A program made the position numbers and the translations under genes. A model generated the notes under the pieces. It searched no databases. It was not told where the DNA came from and saw only the letters and a program-made list of their open reading frames with translations. This document shows, piece by piece, positions 37,198-50,150 of a DNA stretch of 60,000 nucleotides (the first letter of the stretch is position 1; every line of letters begins with the position of its first letter). The DNA comes from Lineus longissimus (lineage: Eukaryota > Nemertea > Pilidiophora > Heteronemertea > Lineidae). The DNA lies in assembly GCF_910592395.1 (NCBI RefSeq), contig NC_088325.1:13520109-13580108 (forward strand), in the 5' to 3' direction.

Positions 37198-37716
37198 GAA
37201 CAGATCGATATCACAAGGGAATAGATCACTATCATTTGCCACATACGATGGCCAAGTCAGTTTAACAGAAGTCACAGCACCACCTATAGTTCATCACGCA
37301 CACCAGATTCCACTTTCGTTTGCATCTTGAGGTTCTCATCAGCGACTTTACTGACGTTGGTTTGGTTGACCTTGTGTTCAGATGGACTTTCTGCAAAAGA
37401 AGGATGGTGAAATGTATGGTGATAAATCGTTTTGGCATTCAAGGGTTGAAGAGGGCCAACCTATGGGAGAAGCAGAAGCGAAAGAGCCGCGGCTTCATGA
37501 TTGAGAGGTTGTCGGTTCGCCCCCTTGCGATGCAATACTTCCTTCCCCGACTGATCAAGTTCAACTTTGCACTTTAGTTGCAATTTAAGACCCCAGAAGG
37601 TTACTATGGAGACTACGATAGTAATAATTACAGAGGCACTTGTGAACAGATATTAAACTAACTGAGTGTCTATGCAAATGGTCTCGCACTTTAAGACTTC
37701 AAAAACGTATTTTGGC

Positions 37717-37863
37717 CTACGTACTATGTTGTTGCGTTTCGTACTTTGGTTCGACTGTTATTGAACCGTTTTCGACCTTGGACAGCCACTGCTGGAGGAC
37801 GCGAAGGCGTCCACCTTCTGGCAAGGATTCTAACTGAGCAACGTCGAACCAGGAGCTTTTGTT
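37717..37863 (-). CDS. Copy B exon 9 with stop
   Basis: 48 codons and TAG (37717-37719) after acceptor CTTCCAG. NKSSWFD, RLRVLQQWL and ENGSITVE align with copy A exon 9, but this exon is far more diverged than the rest. It gains an extra Asn-Gly-Ser sequon and ends YETQQHST without acidic tail or ER-retention motif. Confidence 0.92.
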   Translation of the reverse strand, partial: NKSSWFDVAQLESLPEGGRLRVLQQWLSKVENGSITVEPKYETQQHST

Positions 37864-40800
37864 CTGGAAGGAAAGATTCACCCATAAGTCTCAATCAGCC
37901 GTTATAACAGAAGTTGCTTCTTCATAGCTGTAGGGAAGGAGAAGAGAGTGAATACGGCAAGAACGATTACAGGGGTACACAGTTCGTATTCACTGGTGGT
38001 CCAGGAAAAAAGCTTTTACTCAGCCGTTATAACTCATCGTGACGAGCAGCATTTCAAATTTAGGAGTTACTTACATCAGTGATATTTACAAGACCGATGG
38101 ACGACTGGAGGACATCAATACCATACGTTCGTTCCCAGTACTCCAGCATCTGTAATCAGGGATAAAGATTTAATTTTGATATGACACATATAACATGACC
38201 CGGCCGAACAGATCTCCATAATGCCTTCAGGCAATTCCCATTCCAACGAGCCGCGTCTATATGCAGTTTATATGCACCCATGAATAGTGGATGGGCAGGA
38301 AGGCAATCCCCCGTCCTTATAAAGGTCTGGTTTATAGCCCGGGTAAAATAAATAGCCCTTGCCTTTGCCACGGGGGTCAAGGGTGGGAGCAACTCCCTCT
38401 CGCCATTACAACGTCCGCAATTCGGAGCAGAGAGGTGTCTGCTCTACAGCGGTTTTTTTTATAGTAAATGACTTCGAAAGGGACTGAATGGACTTGTAAG
38501 CAATGAGGAGGTTGGTGGACACTGTCCGCAAGGTGAGGTTCTACAGTGATACCTCTCTCAGAAGGCACCTCTCAATTAAGGACAACCTCTCTATTTAGGC
38601 CACTAGTTTTGGTCCCAATGGTTGTTTCCATTTAATTTGACCTCTCTAATCAGGACACCTCTGTATCAAGGACAGCACTTGTCAGTCCCAAGGGTGTCAT
38701 TAATAGAGAGGTTTTACTTATACAGAGCTGCTTACTGTTGGGAATGGTCCAGGGTCGATCCAGACGATACTGATGTTTTCATTCTCACCATTGGCACGGG
38801 CGAGTTTCTTGAGCAACGTAAAGAAGGCCATCCCATCTTCCGTGTGGGGACGTACGAACGCAATAATCAGATGGGCGTGTGGATGATGCGTCTAAAATAT
38901 GGATAGAAATACAGCAAACAAACGGGCGACGATGATGAGTTCGTGAAAAACTGAAATTTAGATCAGCACATATTTGACATTTGACCCCTGACTTTGACCT
39001 TTGACCTTGAGGTCAACCAAATGGCTCAAGGGATAAAGGTATTCCGTCAGTCTCTACTCAATGCTTGGCACAGCTTGATCAATGGCCAACACTGGCAATC
39101 ACCCTGGTCATAATGCGGTAAACTAATATTCTGCGTTAGGGCTTGATTTGACATATCATTATTTTTGTATCCACGGCAGAAACTAATCAAGGTATCAAAC
39201 AGCCAAACTGAATTAACTAGAAATATTAACGATGCATAATATAAAAATTTAGATAAAAAATATTGTCATATATTAAGTCATAGTAGTTTTGATACTACTG
39301 AAAGATTCGCAATTATTGTGTTTGGACACCATGGATCAAAAGCAGCGCCAAAGAATCATTACTGTCGTCTAAGCTGACATGCGGCACTGACTGACTGCTG
39401 TCTTACGTTGCCGATCGGGTTTAACCCAATGGTGGTCTAATCGCTCAGCTGATATTATATTTTCGAAACTCTTGATATGGTGTGATCATTGTGTATTGAT
39501 TACATTGCTACTTTCCTGAACTACCGGTAATAGCATTCCGCGATAATGACGTCACTGCAGCTGCTGCCCTCTATTTCCCCATCGCTGAATTACAGGCAAT
39601 GTCGGACAAACATGCGGTTTCGTAATGGATTCAGGCTTTCTAACTAGGGCAGTTAGATTCAATCTGGCACATGCCCGAGTGTTGGAAATACTACATAACT
39701 GTTCTGAATATTTCTCTCTCTGACTCTATGGTATCATTCATGCTAAAAACAATGCAGGGTCAAATATAATTGACTTTGTAATAAGCTCAAATGCGTAGAA
39801 ATAAGTGTCGATGTCCGACTGTCACGTGACTAAAACGTCATCAATATCTTATTCAAATGACCTTGTGAGCTATAAATAGTAACGTCGCGGAATGCTATTA
39901 CCAAAGGCGGATCCCTTAAATGAATATACCTACCCAAGTAGAGTGGACGTCATCGAGAGATAACTTTCGTAAGATTGGACGTCTGTTTGCCTCAATGTGA
40001 TCGATGATTTCTGAGGAACTGGCAGGCTGCAACCAAAGATTATACCAGAAGTAAAACATTTTGGAAATCAGCTGATGTCAAAGCACTATACCGCTGCGTC
40101 TAGTGTAAAATCACTACATCCATAAGCACTCTGAGCACATTTCCAATGCAATGCTAGCAATGCTAAAAGGCGTTAGCCTCCCACCAGATAAATGACATGG
40201 TAAACTCTTTGCTACAAGCCCATACCACAGCTACTTGAAAGTTCATCAGTGGTAAGCCATAGTTTTGTAACAGCGCTCTCCTTGTGGTACTAATGCAACC
40301 ACAGTCTACATCAACACATACATTCGCAAGATGTTGCAGAAGCCACTCTGAACAAGATTGTCCATGGGTATTAAAGCCCTTGTCAGTAGTCACTCCGGGA
40401 CCCTGCCCCTTATGGGTCCCGGTTTTGGGTACCATAAGCCAGTACACCCAGCTGGTACAACCCAAAACAAAAAGTCTGCACCACCCCCACACAAACTTTT
40501 CATTCCCTAGATTCTGCAGTCAGCAGAATTGGAATCATTCATGGGCATTAAAACCCTCGTCAGTAGTGACAACACGTTTACGTTACCATTCACGTTAAAC
40601 CGGCCAATAACGTCTTTCCTCAGATCTGCTGAGACGCAAATCAACTTTACTTGGTCACCGCGTTGATTAGGTCACTTGGGACTTCTACACAGAATGTGGA
40701 ATTGCCAATGTTGGTCGGTGAAAAAAGTAGCCGCGTCTAGATGGAGCGCGGTGGTGCACAGTACTTGTCAAGGAGTCCACTCTGAATCCAAGGGTCGTGG

Positions 40801-43800
40801 GTTTGAACCCAGGCGCTAGACGCCTCTTGTCTTTCAGGGGTTAAGCTCAGGCCAGAGCTGAAATGACGGCGACCACCCGAAACCCCAAGTGCGTCTGCGA
40901 AGACCTAGTAACAGCAACCGTTGTTATGAAGCGCTTTGGAACGGTCGGATTCTGACTCGTGACTACAACTTCACTTCACTGCAGCATGTACAAACACCTT
41001 AGCACGGTAGTTTCCCTTGCAATTTTAATACACTTGTGTCCAACAAATCGTTCTCAATGGATCTTATCTCATGAAATTGACACCTTAGTGAGACAATTTT
41101 CATCTAATGCCCCAACTCGTTAACAAATGTTGCGATCAGCAGATACAAGGATATGGTAAGTAAATGGACTCGAACCACCTGCCCCTTCCCAGGGGTATGG
41201 AGGAAGCTATGTCAATACTGAAGCAATCAGTTTAGTTTGACTTTTTCAAACTGGAAAGCTACAGGTTTCTGCGAGCCTGGGAGTCAGGATGGTAACAAGT
41301 GCTCCATTTTCTACCAGCTTACACAACGTACTCACATTATTTGGAACTGTTTTCACATGACTTTCATACGGTTTATAAAAATGGATGGTACCAATATTCT
41401 TCAGCTTCAGCGGCTTGGCAACCTGAAAATATCAGGAACATTGAATTCTATCGAGGTGTTTGAGAAATTTCTGAGCAGACTCAATTTGTCGAGTATCACC
41501 TTTCTGTTTTCGTCCAAGGAGCTAGAGGCTGGCAACAATTCAACACCTATCAACTCATTTGAGGCGTCATAGCTTGGGCATCACCATCATCATCATCATC
41601 ATCATCATCACTGCAGCATCTGGGGCCAGACTTGGGCCCTCGCCTTCAAACAATTAAGTGGGCTTCACAAAGAGATTGAACTTGATCACCTGTTCAGATG
41701 ACTCGACTCCTGGCTGTTGTTTTCATTTCTGTAGGGTCGCCATCCCACTGAGTTCAAGTTCACAGCCTCGGGCGAGTCACTTGCTACTCTGCCCTCCGAA
41801 TATCAAGTCACAAGTTCCATAGAACTGACCACTGTCTCACCTTTTTATCAAAAACTGCATAGAAAGGAATATTTGGCTGGAAATTCTTGGCTGCTTCTTC
41901 AAAAGCTTTATAACCTGAAATGATATGAAATTGACATATCTGTACAGAAAACCGCTATATATTGTCTGTTAAGTCTAAAGCTAAAGGCCAACTTCATAAA
42001 GGGCGTTTAAGGGTAAGACCCGTGTAACTTCTCTCTAGTCATTTTCAGGGCCTATTCATATTCTGTGAAGATTTACATGAAGGACCTGAATCTGTCTATT
42101 CAGTAGCTAACTTCTCTCTAATCAGTATCAGGGCCTATTCATATTCTGTGAAGATTTACATGAAGGACCTGAATCTGTCTATTCAGTAGTTAACTTCTCT
42201 CTAATCAGTTTCAGGGCCTATTCATATTCTGTGAAGATTTACATGAAGGACCCGAATCTGTCTATTCAGTAGCTAACTTCTCTCTAATCATTTTCAGGGC
42301 CTATTCATATTCTGTGAAGATTTACATGAAGGACCTGAATCTGTCTATTCAGTAAACGCTGTTTTGAGCTAAACGCCCTTATGAATTTTGCCCCGGTCTA
42401 AATGTCTGAATGTAGTCTGAAACAATTGAACTTCCCACCCACTGCCATCAACATTCCATCAAGCTGTCTGTTACATTGATTTACTCAGACACGTCTCAAA
42501 GTTACCAGACCTTGTTTAATTGACCAGCAGAGATAAGTCTGTCAATGAGAAAGGCTTAATGGACATCGTACTGTCAATGACCCCTAACACTAATGATATT
42601 TGGAATTTCGCAAATGTTACATTAGTTGATCTATACTCAATAGATAGCAGGACGAAATTAGCAGATCGGCCATGCCCACCATTTTGAAACGGTGTATGCA
42701 TGTACACTTCGGCCGTATTTTAGAGGAAAAAGGAACGATTCTGATTGGTCGAGAGATGTCCAAAATAGCAGAAATGACTGAGCCACTCCTTTTATTTGCC
42801 ACCTAGTGAGTAGATTTGGTACCAATCTATCTCAAATGTATCGGAATTCGTGTTCGCTGCAGTGGTGCTCGTGTCATAGGTCCCGAGCATTCGATAATTC
42901 TTTTGAGAATTTCCTCGTCTTACACTCTGCTACAACTGTCATCACGAGACCTCAGTCATCAATAACTTTTGGTTTACTTTCCAAAGATCAGCCTCTATTA
43001 ACGTTGTTAAACCAAGCAGAATTGTTGATAGCAGGAATCTTATGTGAACGCATCAAGCGCTTCAGGATGACACTTGGAATGGACTGTACGCAAATTAGCC
43101 GACAGATGATAGATGTCATCTCTGAAACCAAAGAATTACTAAAGCTGTTCGCATCAAGATAAGCACTCAAAGAAAATATTGAATAACTTCAAGTCAAGAC
43201 AAAGGGTAACTCTTCCTCAAACTATAGTGGCGCCTCAGTAATTCCCAAGAGATCAACGCCAATCAACTGAATGAAGCTGCGACAGAGGCAATTAAAATGT
43301 CACCGAAGCTTATTACACTCACATTGGTGTTGGGCCATAACCATGCCTAAATGTCATCTTCGAATACCAGGGCAAGTCGTCCCTGAACTGTACCTCAACC
43401 AGGCTACAGCTGAAAATGCTAAGATTTAAAGGGACAACTTTGGAATGAGATATGTTGGTTTTTCATACAAAATTGGCTTCCAGCAGGGCCGTGACCTCTC
43501 CAAACAGGGCCTGATTAAATAAACAATGCACTGAACGGGAGGTAACCGTAGCCTGTCTGAAATTCACAAGCTATGACCAAGGCTGCCTTGTATCACTGGC
43601 AGAAGTCATGTTAAGATATCAGCTTTTCCACGTGGCGGCGCGTGGTGGCTAGCAGAGGTTTCATCATCCTGGCCTGGGGAATCGCCTGCCCAAGTTGCCC
43701 CTTTAAATTCAATTTCTTTTCCCCAGCGGAGAAATCAATAAAGAGGCCATTAAAATGCATTAAAATGCCTAATCTTGTTTCAATCTGCATTTCAATGATG

Positions 43801-46800
43801 AATTAGCAACCGAAGTTTAACATTTCAGTTACTTTTTATTGACCTTGTGGTTAAAGGTATTGATTAACCATTACAGACTGAAAATCCATTGAAATTCTCC
43901 TCAATCAGATGGAACAAAACACCTCCACAGTATTAATGTACATTTTCCCCTCCCTTGAATGCATTAAAATGTCCCATCTTAGCTGAATCCACTCAATGAA
44001 TCTACTAAATGATGGAGAGGAAATCAGCGATATTGGTTAAATGTCACTTGGTGGCTCGAGCCATTTTTTCCTTCATATAGATTGAAAATGCATTGAAATG
44101 TTCAATAGCATTCCGCGAAGATGACGTCACTGCAGCTGCTGCCCTCTATTTTCCCATCGCTGAATTACAGGCAATGTCGGACAAACATGCGGTTTCGTAA
44201 TGGATTCAGGCTTTCTAACTAGGGCAGTTAGATTCAATCTGGCACATGTCCGAGTGTTGGAAATACTACATAATTGTTCTGAATATTTCTCTCTCTGACT
44301 CTATGGTATCATTCATGCTAAAAACAATGCAGGGTCAAAGATAATTGACTTTGAAATCAGCTCAAATGCGTAGAAATAAGTGTCGATGTCCGACTGTCAC
44401 GTGACTAAAACGTCATCAATATCTTATGCAAATGACCTTGTGAGCTATAAATAGTAACTTCGCGGAATGCTATTTAAAAGGAATCTGCATTTTTTATGAT
44501 AGATCGGGACTTAAAGTCCCTGTTCACTTCTGTAGCACACTATAATTGGTTGGAACACAGTAGAACCTCTCTATTAAGGACACCCTCGTGACCCTTGGGA
44601 GTGACAAATGCTGTCCTTAATTGAGAGGTGTCCTGATTACAGAGGTCAAATTGAATGGAGACGACGGACGTGGTCCTTGATACGGAGGGTGTCCTTAGTA
44701 GAGAGGCTTCCGCTAAGGGAGGTTTCACTGGTATTTGATCCAAATGAAGGTCAACATATTTCATTGTTTATCTTCATGGTCTCCTGACAATACAATATCA
44801 GGCTATACATCCTGCTAACAATCACACTGTAAAATATTCGGACATGAGAGGATATTATAGCAGTTAAGGCTATCCCTGGGCTGATTTGTGAGATACAGAT
44901 TCACAATTTGCTGTGTCCACTTAGAAACCTTTTGAGACAAATTATCCTGATGTGGCCAATTTGTGGTGTTAGGGATGGTATGGTATGCAGAGTATGTCTG
45001 CATTTCGGTAGCGCTTCTCAGAAAGTCGGCAAAGATCGATGCTGGCTGTTGCAATCACACCAACAGGGAAAATAACCATATACACTGAAGTAACTGTATT
45101 CCTTGTACAAATGTACATGAAATATGTAATATCATTGCCCAGCACATCATAACTGAAAAATTCCCTAGAGGACTTGTAAGGTCTAATGATGACTTATTGT
45201 ACGTACATGCTATTGGTCTTAACGGCGTCAGAACACCCACGGGACGTTGGAGGGAATGATATACCCCCACTACTTAAAGGCGGGGAAACGGAGGCCGAGA
45301 TTGTGCGATTTACAGTGCTAATGGGTGTGAAGTTCTGCCTTGAGGAATCGAGCGTATTTTAGAACGATTATTTGTCGCTGATGAGGAAAAGTTTCGTGTG
45401 ATTGAAGTGAATGGGTTTTTTCACATTGTTGTTGCCAGGATGAGGACAAGCTATCTGGTATCATTCTGAACCATCAGAGTTAATCGGTTGGTGTAACAGA
45501 GTCCGGGTCGGCTGAGTGGATCCAAGGCTAGAGGATCAAGATGTCTGGTATGGAATGTCTATGTTTTGTGTGCTGGATTCCTGTCTACGTGCTCAGGGGT
45601 TCGACTCACCAATGGACCTCAACTGCTCCAAAAAATGTCTACAAACCGGCCCTTTTAAAAATTGTTCCCCCAGCTGGTTCATCCCAAACTGAACACATCT
45701 GTCATCTCTGTGTTTCATTGCTTACTTTGCACTATCTCGACGACGAGAAGACCTTTTAACACCGAATTACTCCTTAACCTTATGACTCGCATCACTCCAA
45801 AATATCATCGAAGCTTCACCCCACATCATCATCCAAAAAGGACCAAAGAGAATCAGGATAAACTTAACTAGGAATACGTGGAAATTACCCGAGACAGCAC
45901 TGCCTCAAAGTGCAGATTTTCATCAAGGACCTGCTCCAAAGGAACCTTGGACCACATCAAGGACTTGCTCCAAAGACACCTTGGACCACATCAAGGACTT
46001 GCTCCAAAGACACCTTGGACCACATCAAGGACTTGCTCCAAAGGAACCTTGGACCACATCAAGGACTTGCTCCAAAGACACCTTGGACCACATCAAGGAC
46101 TTGCTCCAAAGACACCTTGGACCACATCAAGGACTTGCTCCAAAGGAACCTTGGACCACATCAAGGACTTGCTCCAAAGGAACCTTGGACCACATCAAGG
46201 ACTTGCTCCAAAGGAACCTTTGACCACATCAAGGACTTGCTCCAAAGACACCTTGGACCACATCAAGGACTTGCTCCAAAGGAACCTTGGACCACATCAA
46301 GGACTTGCTCCAAAGGAACCTTGGACCACATCAAGGACTTGCTCCAAAGGAACCTTGGACCACAGAAGGTTAACACAAACCACTACATCACCATCCTAAA
46401 AGAACCAAACAATCAGCATAAACTATCAAAACGAGGAACGCTTGGCACCGTAATTGCAATGTCCTACCATTTCTGTTGACATCTCTCTCAGCACAAATTA
46501 CTCCTTCGCCTCAACACTGCCATCCTCCTCGAACGTGATGACGGGAACTGTCTCATCAATTCCTCACCTCATCGAAAAACGTAAGATAAATTTGCAAATA
46601 AAGACGCGATCTTTGTCATTCTTTTTATCTGTTGGGATGCTGAGTTGATGCATTATGGGTAGGAATGCTACGGACGGTGTGAATTATTCTGTGCGCGATT
46701 GCCAGGCCATGATTGATATTTCCCCCAAAATAGCATTTGCTTTGCTTTTCTTCAACATAAGGGGTATTGTTCATGCAATGTCAGATGGCTCACATTACTA

Positions 46801-49800
46801 AAAAATACTTACAAAACTTTGCCATCAAAGTTATTTCAGGCAAGAGTGTGCTCATCGTCATGTAGCAGCATCAATGAGGTTAAAGTGAGCCAGTGAGCCT
46901 AAAATGTGGGTTGGAAATTAGCCTGAATAGCAACCAAGTAGTTCCACGAACCATCTTTACTCCTGTCGCCTTCCCTGAATGACGCAAATGCGCAAATTCG
47001 GCAAGTAGTTCCTACTTGATTACACACAACATCCTTTCTCTAAAGGTTGCGACGACAGCGAAGCGTATCTGAGCCAATAAATTGGTCGCTAAGACCATTA
47101 GAACATACTAATGAAGTATGTCAGCCTAATGGCATCAAAGCGTGGAGGGCTACTTCAGGCGGTAAGGATTCTGTCCTGCGGTCTAAATGACCACCTACTT
47201 CACTCACTTTGTGACATTACACCCATTATTGCCAGCTACTTGAGTTAAAAGGCTGAAAGTGACTGCTGATGGTGTTGAACATAGTCTGACTGGCTCAGAA
47301 AGTTTACATCAATGTCTTACCCGCCTCGACATTTTGACATTCTCGACCCTCGGTGCGCCATCTTTGTGTGGGTGAAATATGAGCTATCAACGTCATGTCC
47401 GGTCTAGAAATGGCGAAGGCCAAGTCTAGGTCATGACGCCATCAACGATGACGATGACGATGGCGATGATTTTGATGATATCATTTCATTCAGGGCACTG
47501 GTCAGGTCCTCTGTCTCACGACAAGACCGCTTTAACACCAAACAACTCAAGTATTGGGCAGCCTCCTCACGTAGAAGAAATATGTGTGCAGAAATATCGC
47601 CATTAGCTACGACACTTTCTCATTAAAACTCAATACCTTAGGGTGTGATACCGCCTCACGTTTAGCTCAAAGATGAATTTGCAATGAGCTTCAATTGCTC
47701 CCTCGATTCATTGAGAATCTCGGCACACACTTTACTACATCTTCGCATAGTAAGTTCTCGTTAAATAGTCATTTAGTTTTTGAATGTGCTAAATCCATCG
47801 TTCATTGCATACTAATACATAATAGCTATTTCTTTCAAAAGTCAACTTAAGGTTTATATCTTCTGAAATATTTTTAGAATACATTTAGTATATGACGCTT
47901 CTTTTGTAGTGATAAAAGAAGAGTGAAATTGGTTTAAAACAACATCCTTACTGTAGAAATAAGCCAGGAACTTGAAAACACCCGATACATTTGGCGAGCG
48001 TCCTAAAACTGTTGCCAATTTAGGCGACAACCCCCCCCCTCGCAACTCCCCGATTCGATTATGCCATAGAGATAATTGTGTACTGATTGACCTGAGGACG
48101 ACAAATTTGAACCCCTCGCTCCTGTTACCTAGAATCTCCCTTTGATAGAATGGATATCTTAAATTAATTGATTTGGAGTCATTTTTTGGTATTGCGATCA
48201 AAAGTAATTTCCTAGAGCATCTCCCTCAAAGAGGATCATTCAGCTAAAGTTCACATGGCATCCCCGCTTGCCTTTTCCACTTCCTCAGTTCATTCAGTCC
48301 CCCAACAACAGGGGGTGGGTTTTTTTAGGGTCATAAGGTTTACAAACAGATATCAATTTCCTTAGTGAAGCCAAAGCAAGGTCGCATAGCTAAAAGGTTT
48401 TCACGACATCCCCCGCCCGGGGACCTTTTCCATTTCAATTGACTCCAATCTTGTTTAGAGTTCTGCTCATCCCGGCATGCAGACACCGGACATGCGAGAC
48501 AACAAATCTGATCTGATCCTTTCTGATCCTGTGACGCTTGTAATCGCGGGATCACAGCGTAGATTACGGATGTCTTATAAAACGACCAATAGGATTAAGG
48601 AATGCTTCCGACCTCCTGATTGATCACATGGCGACTTCCTGATTCGTTCGTGACATATCGTCAAGAATATTGAACATCTGTATGATGAATATGGCATACT
48701 GTCTTGTTCACGGTTGGCTCAGAATGAGAGCAATCCGTGTGTCATGAAATATCGAAGCCTAAGGTGATCATTCATGGCTCATCCTCTATTCATTGGACGA
48801 CTCAACCATGTAATGACTATTATGTCTTTAGGGTAAATTCCAGCCATTTCGCTTAATACTTTTGCATTAAGTTGAATTACGAAATGAAATTTAGTGGGAA
48901 AATGTTGAAGGAGGTTGGGTTTTTTAAGTTATGATTTTTTTTTTCTCGAGAAGTACACATGATATCATCCAAAAGTCAAAGTGAAGACTTACCCTTATTT
49001 TTCTCCTGGAAGTAACCAATGACCTTGGGAGGATCTGCGTTATCAAAACTCTTCTTCTGTGACTTGCTTTCAAGGATTGTGACAGGCTTACCAAACAACT
49101 GCATATAGAAAAGTACGAAAGTTTAAACCATTTCGTCTCTTATGGCTTCGAGGAACATGTGGTTTCAGATTGTCCCAAAATATTGGTGAAAGGGGACCAG
49201 CCCCAAATCCCGTTATAAAAATGGCCCCGTCCTGATTCCTGACGGGGAATTTCGACAAGTCCTAACAGAATATTTTGCCCTCCCGAATTTTCCAGATCCT
49301 ACTGAAATACGGGTGTACATCCCAAATATCCCGGCCAATTTGTTTGTCTATTGCGACAACCCCCCCCAAAAGACCCCCTAAATACGACCAACTCTACATC
49401 TTGTCATGTCCCTCAACTCCAGGGTGACATTATCTTCAAGTCGCTGCATCGTCAATGCCCCTCCCGCTACCCAAGGTCATAACTCTTACCTCTTAAGTCA
49501 TTGAATGAAATAATGCATGAGACAATGTGCAATAAATTGCTTATTAATGTTCTATGGGTCATTACAGGCGCGAGGACATCTTGTTTAAATTCTTGTCAGC
49601 GACTCTATCTGAATTAACTCACCATATCTTCACTGGTTCAAAAAGGTAATCGGTCCAGGTTGGACAATACTATGTGTCGTAACTATCTGTTGGAGTGATT
49701 TTTATTTCTCTCCTCAAATATTTATGTTCGGAATAGGAGCGTCGTAGAAAGAAACAGTTCTTACTCTGGGCATGGATGTAATGTTCAATGTTTACAGGGG

Positions 49801-50081
49801 TACCCGTTCATAGCTCCTTGAGTGTCTTGCCATAGCCTAATCGCATTGAGGACAGCTGTATAAAGGTGGATATACAGTATAGTCTGTACAAGGCTCGGGT
49901 TAGAAGTTGCTATAGGTCCGAGGTTGGATTTACTCGGAGAAGTGGTCGGCCTTGACTCGGAGCAATTGGAGACCCTAAAAAAGTTGTTGCCGATTACACT
50001 GAGTGCTTTTGTGCAAAAACAACAACTTCCCTTTCGCAAGACCCCAGACACATTATATAAGCAAAATCTCAAATGAGAGCA

Positions 50082-50150
<69 letters not shown>

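Noticed and set aside
45501-45620. Functional tRNA gene
   Set aside because: A- and B-box-like words are too far apart and no acceptor stem closes.
45878-46479. Long + frames across the 34-bp minisatellite
   Set aside because: Same artefact of a stop-free repeat unit.
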